From assembly GCA_002705085.1 (NCBI GenBank), contig PAHO01000038.1, positions 1 through 53,389 of the forward strand: a stretch of DNA of 53,389 bases, written 5' to 3'. Of this stretch, positions 28,946-37,923 are shown piece after piece. Position 1 is the first letter of the stretch. Each line of letters begins with the position of its first letter. Source of the DNA: Phycisphaerae bacterium (lineage in GTDB: Bacteria > Planctomycetota > Phycisphaerae > Phycisphaerales > SM1A02). The notes below the pieces were generated by a model that was given only the letters and a program-made list of their open reading frames with translations, did no database searches and was not told the DNA's origin. The translations under genes were made by a program, and so were the position numbers.

Positions 28946-30630
28946 GCTGAGGCCTCCTGGCCGGCGGGCGTCGCCTTTCGCGCCGGAGCAAAAGCTCGGC
29001 TGATTTCTTCAAGAGTGGTACGACCTTCGCCTGCTGCTTGGACCGCGGCCTCCTGCAGGCTGATCTTGCCTTCACGACGCGCTGCCACAAGAGCGGCCTT
29101 CAGATCATTTTTGGCCAGATGCCCGCGGATCTCATCCGTGACCTTCAGGACTTCAAGAACGCCAGTAACACCACTAAAGCCTGAGCCTTGACAACGCTCA
29201 CACGTTTCAAATCGACCAGGCTTCACCTCGACTTGGCCAAGGCCTTTCACCAATCCGGCACCTTCTTCTTCGCTCAACCCAAGTTTTTGTAGCAGCGCGG
29301 CATTGGCGTTGATCGATACAGCGCAGTCTGGACAAGGTCGACGAACCAGTCGTTGATGGATGACATATTTCAGGTTCTTCACGGCCGCCTTGGCATCACC
29401 ACCAGCAAGACTCATGAACTTCTGAAGACTTGCACCCAAGGAGGCTGCACGCAGGGGCATGTAGACGACAGGTGGTTCGTCAGTCTCCAACAAAGTGCGA
29501 ACGGTGACTTTGTCATCGTCAACTGGATCCACCAAGACCACGTCAGGATCACGACGCAACACAGCCGTGAGATGTCGGGAATAACCTTCGGGATACTCCT
29601 CAGCGTCGTAAGCAATCATGTCAACGCCATCAAGGTTGATCAGCGGCTGATACTCCAAAGCACGAACGTTTTGCAGATAAGCATCATGACGGCCGAGGAA
29701 CCCGTAGGACAGGGTCGAAAGACCTTGCAACGGAGGAGCCGAAAGAAGAACCAGACCGCCATCCGCACCCAAATCAAAATGTCCTTCGAACGAGTCGACT
29801 TGGGACGCCGTCAGGCCGAGTTCTGCCCAATCTCGCTTCAAGCGACGAGACAGGTCAAACTCCAAACGGAGATGGAGGCCTTTTTTGGTCCCGGAAAGGA
29901 ACAAGGTGACGTTTGTTTTTCCAGCTTGTCCAGAGAGGCCAAATTTTCCGCATTGTTGACGGCGAAGGTCCGAAACATCCAACCCGGCAAGCTCTCCGTA
30001 GAACTCTCGAATTTTCAAACCCAAGTTGGCTGGCAAAGGGTCGATTTGCTCACGGAGTCCGTTGATCACTGAAGTACCAACCGTACCCGCCTCGGTCACC
30101 AACAATTCAACACGGGTTGCCCCCTTCACAAGGACTCCGAACGGGAGTTCGGAGGAAGCAACCATGATCTCAAAAGGCTTTGATTCTGGATCGGGGATCG
30201 GAACCAATGAACCCTCATGGTTTGTAAAGCGATACCGGAGTTCCTTCGTCGCCTTGGAATCTTTAATCCCCTCAACAGCCTTGAAGTATTGGCGATAGTT
30301 AAACGGCTCCCAAGGGTCTTCGGTCTTGGCATTTCGCACACTGACGTAAATAAAGATCGGTGTAAACAGAAGAATCATGGCCAGCGGCCAACCGATCCAA
30401 AAGATTGGCACAAAAAGAACGGCAAGAGCCCCCAAAACACCTGCAGCGATATGGATCGCGTTCCACTTATTCCGACCGAGCAACAGTCGCTCGGAGTCTT
30501 TCTCTAGGTGAGTAGAAATGGCGTACGCCCACAATAAGAATGGCAACAGTGCCAACATGGGCTTGATCGGCGAAACCAGCCACAACGGGCCGAGATCACC
30601 AAGAAGAATGGGAAATGAAATTGCAGACAT
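28942..30630 (-). CDS. Membrane-anchored GspE/PilB-like protein lacking ATPase motifs
   Basis: A 562-residue protein with two to three N-terminal membrane helices (about 22-98), then a region aligning with type II/IV secretion ATPases. Where these have GPTGSGKST it reads SAPPLQGLST (about 297-306), with no Lys or Gly-Lys. The Walker B RRDPDVVLVDPVDD (about 359-372) lacks the catalytic Glu of VGEIRD, and the His box is VYMPLRAAS. The Cys pairs of the GspE zinc finger are kept (C433, C436, C477, C480), as is GFSGVTGVLEVL. So the fold is retained but ATP hydrolysis is unlikely. I chose ATG 30628-30630 because AGGAG precedes it by six bases. It lies 26 bases after pilT. Confidence 0.75.
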   Translation of the reverse strand: MSAISFPILLGDLGPLWLVSPIKPMLALLPFLLWAYAISTHLEKDSERLLLGRNKWNAIHIAAGVLGALAVLFVPIFWIGWPLAMILLFTPIFIYVSVRNAKTEDPWEPFNYRQYFKAVEGIKDSKATKELRYRFTNHEGSLVPIPDPESKPFEIMVASSELPFGVLVKGATRVELLVTEAGTVGTSVINGLREQIDPLPANLGLKIREFYGELAGLDVSDLRRQQCGKFGLSGQAGKTNVTLFLSGTKKGLHLRLEFDLSRRLKRDWAELGLTASQVDSFEGHFDLGADGGLVLLSAPPLQGLSTLSYGFLGRHDAYLQNVRALEYQPLINLDGVDMIAYDAEEYPEGYSRHLTAVLRRDPDVVLVDPVDDDKVTVRTLLETDEPPVVYMPLRAASLGASLQKFMSLAGGDAKAAVKNLKYVIHQRLVRRPCPDCAVSINANAALLQKLGLSEEEGAGLVKGLGQVEVKPGRFETCERCQGSGFSGVTGVLEVLKVTDEIRGHLAKNDLKAALVAARREGKISLQEAAVQAAGEGRTTLEEISRAFAPARKATPAGQEASA

Positions 30631-30656
30631 GAAAGTCTCCTGCAAAAGCAGCCGGC

Positions 30657-31793
30657 TTAGCCGATGCCCTTGAGACGCATCTTGAGTTCTTCGGGACGGG
30701 GGCTTGCTTCGATAGCAACCTTGTGGTGCACCATTTCGCTTTCAACGAGATCAGCAAGGGCGGTGGTGAAGTCTTGCATCCCCTCATCGGTGCTGTTCTT
30801 CATGACTTCAAGGAGGTCCTTTTCCCGCCCCTCAAAGATGTACTTCTGAACGATCGGGGTGTTGAGCAGGATCTCAAGTGCGGGAGCCCGTGCCACTTCT
30901 GGCTTCAACGTGGGCAACAACCGCTGGTAAATGATGGCCTGCAGGTTGTACGACAGCAGCTTGCGGATCTGCTCCCGCTCACCCTCAGGGAAGAGGTCAT
31001 AGATCCGGCCAAAGGTCTGCCATGCGGAAGACGCGTGGATCGTTCCAAACACCAAGTGGCCGGTTTCGGCCGCCCGAATCGCCGCTTCAAAAGTCTCGTA
31101 GTCCCGCATTTCACCCACGAGCACGATGTCGGGGTCTTCCCGCACCAAAGCCCGCAGGGCTTCGTTGAAGGACAAGCAGTCGATGCCGACTTCACGCTGG
31201 TTGATGTTGGCCTTGTCGTCTTGGAACAAATATTCGATCGGGTCTTCGATGGTGACGATGTGGCAACGCTTGCGCTGATTGACGTACTGCAACATCGAAG
31301 CAATCGAGGTTGATTTGCCAGAACCGGTCACTCCGGCGAACAAGATCAACCCTTGCGCCCGCATGGAAACTTCACCCAAAACTTCGGGTAGGTTCAAACT
31401 TTCGAAGTCCATGATCTGACTGGTGATCAAACGAGCGGCGATTGCGGGCTTGCCTCGGGCCATGAACAAGTTCACCCGGAAGCGGCGAACCACATCATCG
31501 TCCGAGTTTGTGGATTCGTAGTCGTACGCAAAGTCAATCTGACCCTTTTGCGAGAACATGGCGTACTGCGATTCGTCGAGCACATCCTTCGCAATTTGGA
31601 ACATCAAGTCCTTGGTGCAGTTGGGTGCGGCCATCTTGCGAAGCTCTCCCCGGATCCTGATCTTCGGAGGAGCATCTGATTTGATGTGGAGGTCAGAAGC
31701 GGCGTTCTCGATACAAGTCCGGAGGTAAAGACGCCAGGCCTTCAACCCCTCTCCGGCCTCGGTCCCCGAATCGTGGTGGACGGGGTTGGCCAT
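30657..31793 (-). CDS. PilT-like twitching motility / pilus retraction ATPase
   Basis: A 378-residue hexameric ATPase of the PilT/PilU group that powers type IV pilus retraction at the inner membrane. An early ASDLHI segment (32-37) marks the PilT N-terminal domain. Walker A is GVTGSGKST (154-162), the Asp box IEDPIEY lies near 192, Walker B is EDPDIVLVGEMRD (about 219-231) with its catalytic Glu, and the His box is GHLVFGTIHASSA. All the residues needed for hydrolysis are present, unlike its downstream neighbour. ATG 31791-31793 gives the usual length. It heads a three-gene unit with the GspE-like and CvpA-like genes. No pilin or PilC gene is in the window. Confidence 0.88.
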   Translation of the reverse strand: MANPVHHDSGTEAGEGLKAWRLYLRTCIENAASDLHIKSDAPPKIRIRGELRKMAAPNCTKDLMFQIAKDVLDESQYAMFSQKGQIDFAYDYESTNSDDDVVRRFRVNLFMARGKPAIAARLITSQIMDFESLNLPEVLGEVSMRAQGLILFAGVTGSGKSTSIASMLQYVNQRKRCHIVTIEDPIEYLFQDDKANINQREVGIDCLSFNEALRALVREDPDIVLVGEMRDYETFEAAIRAAETGHLVFGTIHASSAWQTFGRIYDLFPEGEREQIRKLLSYNLQAIIYQRLLPTLKPEVARAPALEILLNTPIVQKYIFEGREKDLLEVMKNSTDEGMQDFTTALADLVESEMVHHKVAIEASPRPEELKMRLKGIG

Positions 31794-31926
31794 AATTGAA
31801 CCAGATTCAGCGGCGTGTCCCAAAGCAATGCCTCCAAAGTTCGCGGCCAAGCCGCCAAGTCAAGCGGTCCAGAATAGCGGATACGCCCCAATCAACGAAC
31901 GGAGAACGCGGTTCGGGGGGCTCCAG

Positions 31927-31955
31927 TTGACGATTTGGGCCCAAAACACCACAAT
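31927..31955 (+). promoter_or_regulatory. Promoter of guaB (leaderless)
   Basis: TTGACG (31927-31932), a 17-base spacer and CACAAT (31950-31955), then five bases and ATG 31961. It has the best -35/-10 spacing in the window, and the start codon lies where transcription should begin. There is no Shine-Dalgarno. Confidence 0.55.
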
Positions 31956-31960
31956 GAACT

Positions 31961-33445
31961 ATGGCCTCATTGCAAGACAAGATTCTGGGCGAAGGTGTCA
32001 CCTTCGACGACCTCCTTCTCGTTCCCGCCGCCTCAAACATCACGCCAGATGCCGCATGCACCGAAACCCGCCTCACCAGGGGGATTCGCATCGGGATTCC
32101 GCTGCTGTCTGCCCCCATGGACACGGTGACCGAAGCCCCCCTTGCCATCGCCTTGGCCCAAGAGGGCGGAATCGGCATCGTCCACAAGAATTTGGACGTC
32201 GAATCACAAGCCACGGCCGTTCGTACGGTCAAACGCAGCCAGAACGGGGTGATCTCTGATCCCGTGACCTTGCGACCAGATGACGGACTGGATCAAGCCC
32301 GCACGCTGATGTCCACCCACCATGTTTCGGGTTTCCCCATCACTGAAGATGGCACCTCCCGAGGCCGCCTGATGGGCATTTTGACCAGCCGAGACATGAA
32401 ATGGGCTTCCGGCAGCGAGGCGAGGATCCAAGAAGTGATGACACGGGAAAACCTCGTCACCGCGCCCGCCGAAACCACCCTTGAGGAAGCCGAAGCACTG
32501 CTGAACAACGCGCGGGTCGAAAAGCTTCTGTTGGTGGACCCATCTGGGCACCTCGCTGGACTCATCACGATGCGAGACATCGAAAAGGTGCGTTCCCATC
32601 CGATGGCTTGCCGAGATGACCGAGGGCGCCTTCGGGTCGGGGCGGCGGTCGGCGTACACCAATACGAACGGGTGGCGGCGTTGGTCGAGGCCGAAGTGGA
32701 CGTGCTGATCGTAGACACGGCCCATGGACACTCACGAAATGTCTTGGAGACCGTGAAGGAGGTGAAATCCAAGTTCGACATTGAAGTGATTGCTGGCAAC
32801 GTTGGGACCGCCGACGGTGCAAAAGCCCTCATTGATGCCGGTGCCGATGCGGTCAAAGTGGGGATTGGGCCTGGATCGATCTGCACAACCAGAGTGGTCA
32901 CCGGCGTTGGGGTCCCCCAACTCACCGCCGTTTCAGAAGCCGTCTCGGTCGCCGAACCCGCAGGGGTCCCGGTCATTGCCGATGGTGGCATCCGGCAGTC
33001 CGGAGACATCGGCAAAGCGATTGCGGCCGGAGCGAGCAGCGTGATGCTCGGGTCGATGTTCGCCGGACTCGATGAATCCCCCGGAGAAGTGATTCTGCGC
33101 GGGGGAAGACGATTCAAGACCTATCGCGGTATGGGATCAGAAGGGGCCATGGCTGCTGGCAGTGCCGACCGATACGCCCAAGGCGAACGCGAATCACGAA
33201 AGTTCGTGCCCGAGGGTGTCGAAGGCGCGGTGCCCTACCGCGGATCACTTTCGGATCTGGTCTATCAGTTTGTGGGCGGCTTGCGTTCCACCATGGGCTA
33301 CTGCGGCTGCGGCACCATCGATGAACTTCGGAACAACGCCAGATTTGTCCGGATCACCGGAGCAAGTTTGGTGGAAAGCCACCCCCACGACATCACCATC
33401 ACCCGCGAAAGCAGCAACTACACCACCAAAAATGGTGGGAACTGA
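31961..33445 (+). CDS. guaB: Inosine-5'-monophosphate dehydrogenase
   Basis: A 494-residue enzyme that oxidises IMP to XMP with NAD, the committed step of GMP synthesis. The catalytic loop [13 protein letters not shown] holds C308, the mobile flap and IMP-binding region contain [10 protein letters not shown], and GGIRQSGD is in place. Two CBS domains interrupt the barrel (about 95-215, with [10 protein letters not shown] and [15 protein letters not shown]), which bind adenosine or guanosine nucleotides for regulation. Length and N terminus ([11 protein letters not shown]) are standard. It is divergent from pilT and ends eight bases before the convergent accC. Confidence 0.97.
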   Translation: MASLQDKILGEGVTFDDLLLVPAASNITPDAACTETRLTRGIRIGIPLLSAPMDTVTEAPLAIALAQEGGIGIVHKNLDVESQATAVRTVKRSQNGVISDPVTLRPDDGLDQARTLMSTHHVSGFPITEDGTSRGRLMGILTSRDMKWASGSEARIQEVMTRENLVTAPAETTLEEAEALLNNARVEKLLLVDPSGHLAGLITMRDIEKVRSHPMACRDDRGRLRVGAAVGVHQYERVAALVEAEVDVLIVDTAHGHSRNVLETVKEVKSKFDIEVIAGNVGTADGAKALIDAGADAVKVGIGPGSICTTRVVTGVGVPQLTAVSEAVSVAEPAGVPVIADGGIRQSGDIGKAIAAGASSVMLGSMFAGLDESPGEVILRGGRRFKTYRGMGSEGAMAAGSADRYAQGERESRKFVPEGVEGAVPYRGSLSDLVYQFVGGLRSTMGYCGCGTIDELRNNARFVRITGASLVESHPHDITITRESSNYTTKNGGN

Positions 33446-33453
33446 ACAAGGGT

Positions 33454-34800
33454 TCAATCTTCTTTGAGCATGCGCTCCACCCAGTGGATGTCCATGTCCA
33501 CGGTGCGGAATTCCGAACGATCCAAAAGTTTGGAGTGCAACGGCGCGGTTGATTTACCCGGACCAATACGCAGATCAGACAAGGCGCCCCGCATGCGGGT
33601 GATGGCCTCATCGCGTGAAGGGGCATGCACGATCAACTTGCCGATCATGGAGTCATAGAACGGTGGGATGCGATAGCCCGAACGAACGTGCGAATCCATG
33701 CGGACCCCAAGCCCCCCCGGCGCAACGAATGTCTTGACTTCACCCGCTTGGGGCATGAAGTCCCGATCGGGATCTTCCGCATTGATTCGGCATTCGATGG
33801 AGTGACCATTGAGCTTCACCTCGGATTGGTCGATGCCCAAAGGCTCGCCGGCGGCCACCCGAATGGAAGCCTGCACAATGTCAATTCCGGTGACCATCTC
33901 GGTGACACAGTGCTCAACTTGCACCCGGGTATTGACCTCCAGCATGGAGTAGTCCCCATTGGCGTCCATCAAAAATTCAACGGTGGCCGCGCCGCAGTAC
34001 CCCGCTTCACGCAGCAAGCGAGCGGCGGCCTCGGCGGTCTCCAAACGCTTCACGGGATCGACCGCTGGTGCAGGCGCTTCTTCAATCAGCTTCTGGTGGC
34101 GACGTTGACTGGAACAATCCCTGTCAAACAAGTGGATCGCGTTGCCATGAGAATCACCCAAGCATTGCACTTCCACGTGCCGTGCTTTTTCGAGGAATTT
34201 CTCCACGTACACGGCCCCCGAACCAAAAGCTGCCAAAGCCTCACTGGACGCTGATTCAATCGCACCGCGAAGCTCGGATGCTTCACGCACAATTCGCATA
34301 CCGCGCCCCCCTCCACCGGCGGCCGCCTTCACAATGACGGGGAAACCAATTTCTTGGGCCACCGCCACGGCTTCATCCACATCCTCAACCGCGTCTTCAG
34401 TGCCAGGAAAAATTGGCGTGCCCACTTCACGGGCCAGTTTCTTCGCGCTGATCTTGTCGCCCAGCAGGCCCATCGCTTCTGGTGAAGGTCCAATGAAGGC
34501 AATCTCACAGTCGCGGCAAACTTCGGCAAAATCAGCCCGCTCGGCCAAGAACCCATAACCCGGATGGATCGCATCAGCTTTGGAAACTTCGGCGGCCGCG
34601 ATGATGCGGTCAATGCGCAAATACGAATCTTTGGCTGGGCCAGGACCGATGCAGACGGCGTGATCCGCGGCCTCAAGCCACGGGCCATCTTTGTCAGCTT
34701 CGGAGTAGACACAGACGGTTTCACAACCGAGTTCTCGAGCGGCGCGAATGATTCGGAGAGCAATCTCTCCCCGGTTGGCGATCAAAATGCGTTCAAACAT
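33454..34800 (-). CDS. accC: Acetyl-CoA carboxylase, biotin carboxylase subunit
   Basis: A 448-residue ATP-grasp enzyme that carboxylates the biotin on AccB, the first half-reaction of malonyl-CoA synthesis for fatty acids. It starts MFERILIANRGEIALRIIRA, the standard N terminus. The glycine-rich ATP lid is KAAAGGGGRGMRIV, and the active-site block EVNTRVQVEHCVTEMVTGID is intact. It starts three bases after the accB stop, the usual accBC operon. The carboxyltransferase subunits accA and accD are not in the window. Confidence 0.97.
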   Translation of the reverse strand: MFERILIANRGEIALRIIRAARELGCETVCVYSEADKDGPWLEAADHAVCIGPGPAKDSYLRIDRIIAAAEVSKADAIHPGYGFLAERADFAEVCRDCEIAFIGPSPEAMGLLGDKISAKKLAREVGTPIFPGTEDAVEDVDEAVAVAQEIGFPVIVKAAAGGGGRGMRIVREASELRGAIESASSEALAAFGSGAVYVEKFLEKARHVEVQCLGDSHGNAIHLFDRDCSSQRRHQKLIEEAPAPAVDPVKRLETAEAAARLLREAGYCGAATVEFLMDANGDYSMLEVNTRVQVEHCVTEMVTGIDIVQASIRVAAGEPLGIDQSEVKLNGHSIECRINAEDPDRDFMPQAGEVKTFVAPGGLGVRMDSHVRSGYRIPPFYDSMIGKLIVHAPSRDEAITRMRGALSDLRIGPGKSTAPLHSKLLDRSEFRTVDMDIHWVERMLKED

Positions 34801-34803
34801 GGA

Positions 34804-35292
34804 TCAGGCCGGCCGCACCAAGAACAAAGGTTGTCCGAACTCAACCGAATCACCATTACTGACCAAGACCTTCTCAATAACTCCGGATTGCTCGGCCTTG
34901 ATTTCGTTGAAGATCTTCATGGCCTCAACGATGCAAACAGTGGTGTCGGCCGAAACCGTGTCACCGACGTTGGCAAAGGCTGGAGATTCCGGCTTGGCTG
35001 CGGAGTAGAACGTCCCCACCATCGGGCTGGTGATCTGTTCGAGATTGGAAGTGTCCGCGGGGGAGGGCTCACTGGCTGGAGCCGCAGGGGGTGCCGTCGG
35101 GGCTGGTACCGGAGCCGGAGCTGCCGGGGCCGGAGCCGAAGCCACTGGGGCCGGAGACACTTGGACCACAGGGGCCTGGGAACCTTCCCGGCGGAGGCTG
35201 ACGGTCTCTTTCTCATCCTTGAGGTCGATCTCGGTCAACTCATTTTCGACCATCAACCGAATCAATTCTTTCAACTTTCGAATATCCAACAT
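34804..35292 (-). CDS. accB: Acetyl-CoA carboxylase biotin carboxyl carrier protein
   Basis: A 162-residue carrier. The biotinylated lysine is K126 in VEAMKIF; the residue after Lys is Ile where most have Met, a mild variation. A long Ala/Pro-rich linker (about 40-80) separates the N-terminal helix (MLDIRKLKELIRLMVEN) from the biotinyl domain, letting the biotin swing between AccC and the carboxyltransferase. GGAGAAG precedes ATG 35290-35292 by a few bases. It is the first gene of the accB-accC pair. Confidence 0.95.
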   Translation of the reverse strand: MLDIRKLKELIRLMVENELTEIDLKDEKETVSLRREGSQAPVVQVSPAPVASAPAPAAPAPVPAPTAPPAAPASEPSPADTSNLEQITSPMVGTFYSAAKPESPAFANVGDTVSADTTVCIVEAMKIFNEIKAEQSGVIEKVLVSNGDSVEFGQPLFLVRPA

Positions 35293-35369
35293 GGACGCTT
35301 CTCCGGTCCTGAGTGAAGATCAGGAGGGTGAAACATACGCGATCTTTGGCAATTTGGGGACGATCTTCG

Positions 35370-36098
35370 TCAATTATGGCAAGATTGGGCCCCAGAACGC
35401 TTGCTGCCCACTGGTGGCCCCAAGATCTCTGCGACCACGAAGGCTTCGCGGGCCCCCAACGGGGACTTCAGCCGATCAAGAAGCCCCTCCGAAGTCACGT
35501 GGCCTCCAATGGAGGCCGGGGCGGCTTCGGAGCCTTCCAACCTCATGGCCAACGCGTCACGTTCATCACGGAGTTTTTTCCAATTCCGCAACAACGTGCT
35601 TTGGCGCTGACGCAGCAGGTTCAACTCCTCTTCCAAATCCTCAATCCGAGCATTGGAGCTGACCTTGGTCCCACCCTCATCCAAACCAAATCCCTTCAAA
35701 ATGAGGTCCACGTCCACCCCACCGGACGACTGGTCTTGCCCTTGGGCCGAGGAGACACGCCCAACGATGGGCTCCACCGGGAGCTCAGCCCCTCCCGTGC
35801 TCCCCACACCAGCCGTGGTTTGGCTGCTTCTTGCCTGGGCCAAAAGACGTTCCCCCCCCCGTTCTGGATCACGGTCACCCGGCATCCACGGAGAGCCAAC
35901 CTCAGATGTTGCACCGGCTTCATCAACTGTTGGAGCCGACTGATCAGCTTGCATTTTTCGCCATTCGGCCTGACGTACAGCGTTTCGTTTGGATGCCGAC
36001 GCTTCCGCTTGTTTGGCTTGATCTTCTTGCTTTTTTCGCCACTTCGCGTACCCCTGCGCGACGGCAACCAAGACAAAAATGATCGTGCCCCAATTCAT
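35370..36098 (-). CDS. Hypothetical single-pass membrane protein with coiled coil
   Basis: A 242-residue protein. The N-terminal helix (MNWGTIIFVLVAVAQGYAKW) is followed by a basic stretch, a low-complexity Gly/Ser/Asp region, and a coiled coil (IEDLEEELNLLRQRQSTLLRNWKKLRDERD, split here only by its length: about 145-180). A conserved-looking end reads LGAREAFVVAEILGPPVG. I do not recognise a named family; the end motif suggests a conserved planctomycete protein. ATG 36096-36098 is chosen because the membrane helix starts there; TATTCT ends six bases before it. It lies 31 bases after the ABC exporter. Confidence 0.6.
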   Translation of the reverse strand: MNWGTIIFVLVAVAQGYAKWRKKQEDQAKQAEASASKRNAVRQAEWRKMQADQSAPTVDEAGATSEVGSPWMPGDRDPERGGERLLAQARSSQTTAGVGSTGGAELPVEPIVGRVSSAQGQDQSSGGVDVDLILKGFGLDEGGTKVSSNARIEDLEEELNLLRQRQSTLLRNWKKLRDERDALAMRLEGSEAAPASIGGHVTSEGLLDRLKSPLGAREAFVVAEILGPPVGSKRSGAQSCHN

Positions 36099-36129
36099 AC
36101 CGCAAGAATAGCTTCTTTTCGCAGCAAGA

Positions 36130-37923
36130 TCAGTCTGTCTGACCCACCAGTGCCCGGTAGAGGCTGCAACGAGATTGCAGTTCGACGTTGGTGCCTTGAT
36201 CAACAATTCGCCCTTGGTCCATGACCACCACCTCATCGGCCGCCAAAATCGTGGCCGGTCGGTGGGCCACCACAAGTACCGTGCGATCTGCACCAAAGGC
36301 CTGCAAAGTTCGTCCGATCTCGGCTTCACTTTCCGAATCAATTTGACTGGTGGCTTCGTCGAGAATCAAAATCGCCGGATCACGGAGAACCGCTCTGGCA
36401 ATCGCCAACCGCTGACGCTGGCCGCCGGAAAGTGACGCACCGCCTTCGGCCACGATCGTCTTCAAACCATCAGGCAAGGCATGCACAAAATCGGCCTCAG
36501 CAATGGTGATGGCCGCATTGATCTGATCGAGAGAAGCCCCTCGACCAAAGTCCACATTTTCCGCAATGGTCCCCCGCAACATCATGGCGTCTTGGGTCAC
36601 CATGGCCATCTGCCCCCGCAATGAGTCCACGTTTACCGCACTGATGTCGACTCCATCGATGTGCACCAGTCCTTGATCTGGCCGCACCAAGCCCGGCAGC
36701 AAACTCACAAGAGTGGTTTTGCCGCAACCATTGGGGCCAATGATGGCAACCGTTCGACCAAAGGGAATACTTAAAGACACTCCCTCAAGAGCCGGAATTT
36801 CACGGTCGGGGTAGGTCAACGTGATGTTTTTGAAATCAATCGACTGCGTGTGGCGCGACAGTTCCTCACAACCACCGGTCTCAACGGGGAGCTCAAGCAA
36901 GGTGGTCAGCCGATCCGCCGGCGGCTTGGCCGCTTGCACTTGCGCATGCAGGCCGGCCAAAGGTCGGAAGGAACCCCCGGCCGCTCCCAAGGCGGCCAGC
37001 ACCAAGAGGAACCGATCCAAACTCAAACTGCCATCGAGCACTTGACGGACCGAAAGCAAACAAATGCCCAACAGGGCAAAGATCGCCAGAGTCTCCGTAA
37101 TCGGACTGGCTAGAGCCGTCACCAAAGCCACTTTGCGGTCATGCCGACGCAGATCATCATTTTCAACTTCAAACCGATCGCCAACCCATGCTTCTGCTTG
37201 CGCGACTTTGATGGCACGCAAACCTTGCAAGGATTCGGTGGCGACGCGTCCCAATTTTTGTGCCGCTTCGAGTGAACGCCCACTGCTCCGGCGAACCCGT
37301 TTGCCAACTTTCCGGAGAACAAAAGCCAAAGGAGGAGCCACCACGACGGCGAACAAAGTGAGCCGCCACTCCAAAACCAAAGCAGCCGCGAAAGCACCAA
37401 AACCTCGAGCGGCCTGGGTGACACTCTTGCCAACCAAGACTTGGAACCCGCGCTGCAGCAACGTGGTGTCTCGGGTTATTCGAGACACCGACTCGATCGC
37501 GCCCAGCCGCTGAAGTTCCGAAAGCTCCAAACGGATCAGCCGGCCATAGACTCGGCCGCGAATTCGGCTGATTGCCCGCACGCATGCCGTTGTGGTCAAT
37601 GCTTGATGGGCGTAACTGGCCGCCGCCCCCACCACCGTCACCACAAGCAGCACTCCGAAGAGCGTCAACACTCCGGGCCAGGTCTCTTCGGGCACCCAAG
37701 CCACCATCCAAGATGGCAGTTCGATGCCCATGGTTCCATCGGCAAGCAAACTGCGCAACGTGGATGAACTGTTCGGATCCAGAAGCAATCGCAGCGGCGG
37801 CGCCAAGGCAAGCAAGCCACCGCCCACTCCTCCTGCACTGACAAACGCAAAAGCCAGACCTGCGAGCACACGCTTGCGCTCATGGCGGACCATTTCGGAG
37901 AAGAACGTGCGAAATGAACTCAT
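36130..37923 (-). CDS. ABC exporter, fused membrane and ATPase domains (MsbA-like)
   Basis: A 597-residue half-transporter. About six membrane helices occupy residues 15-310. The ATPase domain carries Walker A IIGPNGCGKTT, the signature LSGGQRQRLAIARA, Walker B ILILDEATSQID and the switch histidine in VVAHRPATI. The arrangement matches MsbA and other lipid or drug exporters that work as homodimers. The substrate is not evident. The ATG (37921-37923) overlaps the aroA stop as ATGA, so the two are translated together. Confidence 0.88.
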   Translation of the reverse strand: MSSFRTFFSEMVRHERKRVLAGLAFAFVSAGGVGGGLLALAPPLRLLLDPNSSSTLRSLLADGTMGIELPSWMVAWVPEETWPGVLTLFGVLLVVTVVGAAASYAHQALTTTACVRAISRIRGRVYGRLIRLELSELQRLGAIESVSRITRDTTLLQRGFQVLVGKSVTQAARGFGAFAAALVLEWRLTLFAVVVAPPLAFVLRKVGKRVRRSSGRSLEAAQKLGRVATESLQGLRAIKVAQAEAWVGDRFEVENDDLRRHDRKVALVTALASPITETLAIFALLGICLLSVRQVLDGSLSLDRFLLVLAALGAAGGSFRPLAGLHAQVQAAKPPADRLTTLLELPVETGGCEELSRHTQSIDFKNITLTYPDREIPALEGVSLSIPFGRTVAIIGPNGCGKTTLVSLLPGLVRPDQGLVHIDGVDISAVNVDSLRGQMAMVTQDAMMLRGTIAENVDFGRGASLDQINAAITIAEADFVHALPDGLKTIVAEGGASLSGGQRQRLAIARAVLRDPAILILDEATSQIDSESEAEIGRTLQAFGADRTVLVVAHRPATILAADEVVVMDQGRIVDQGTNVELQSRCSLYRALVGQTD

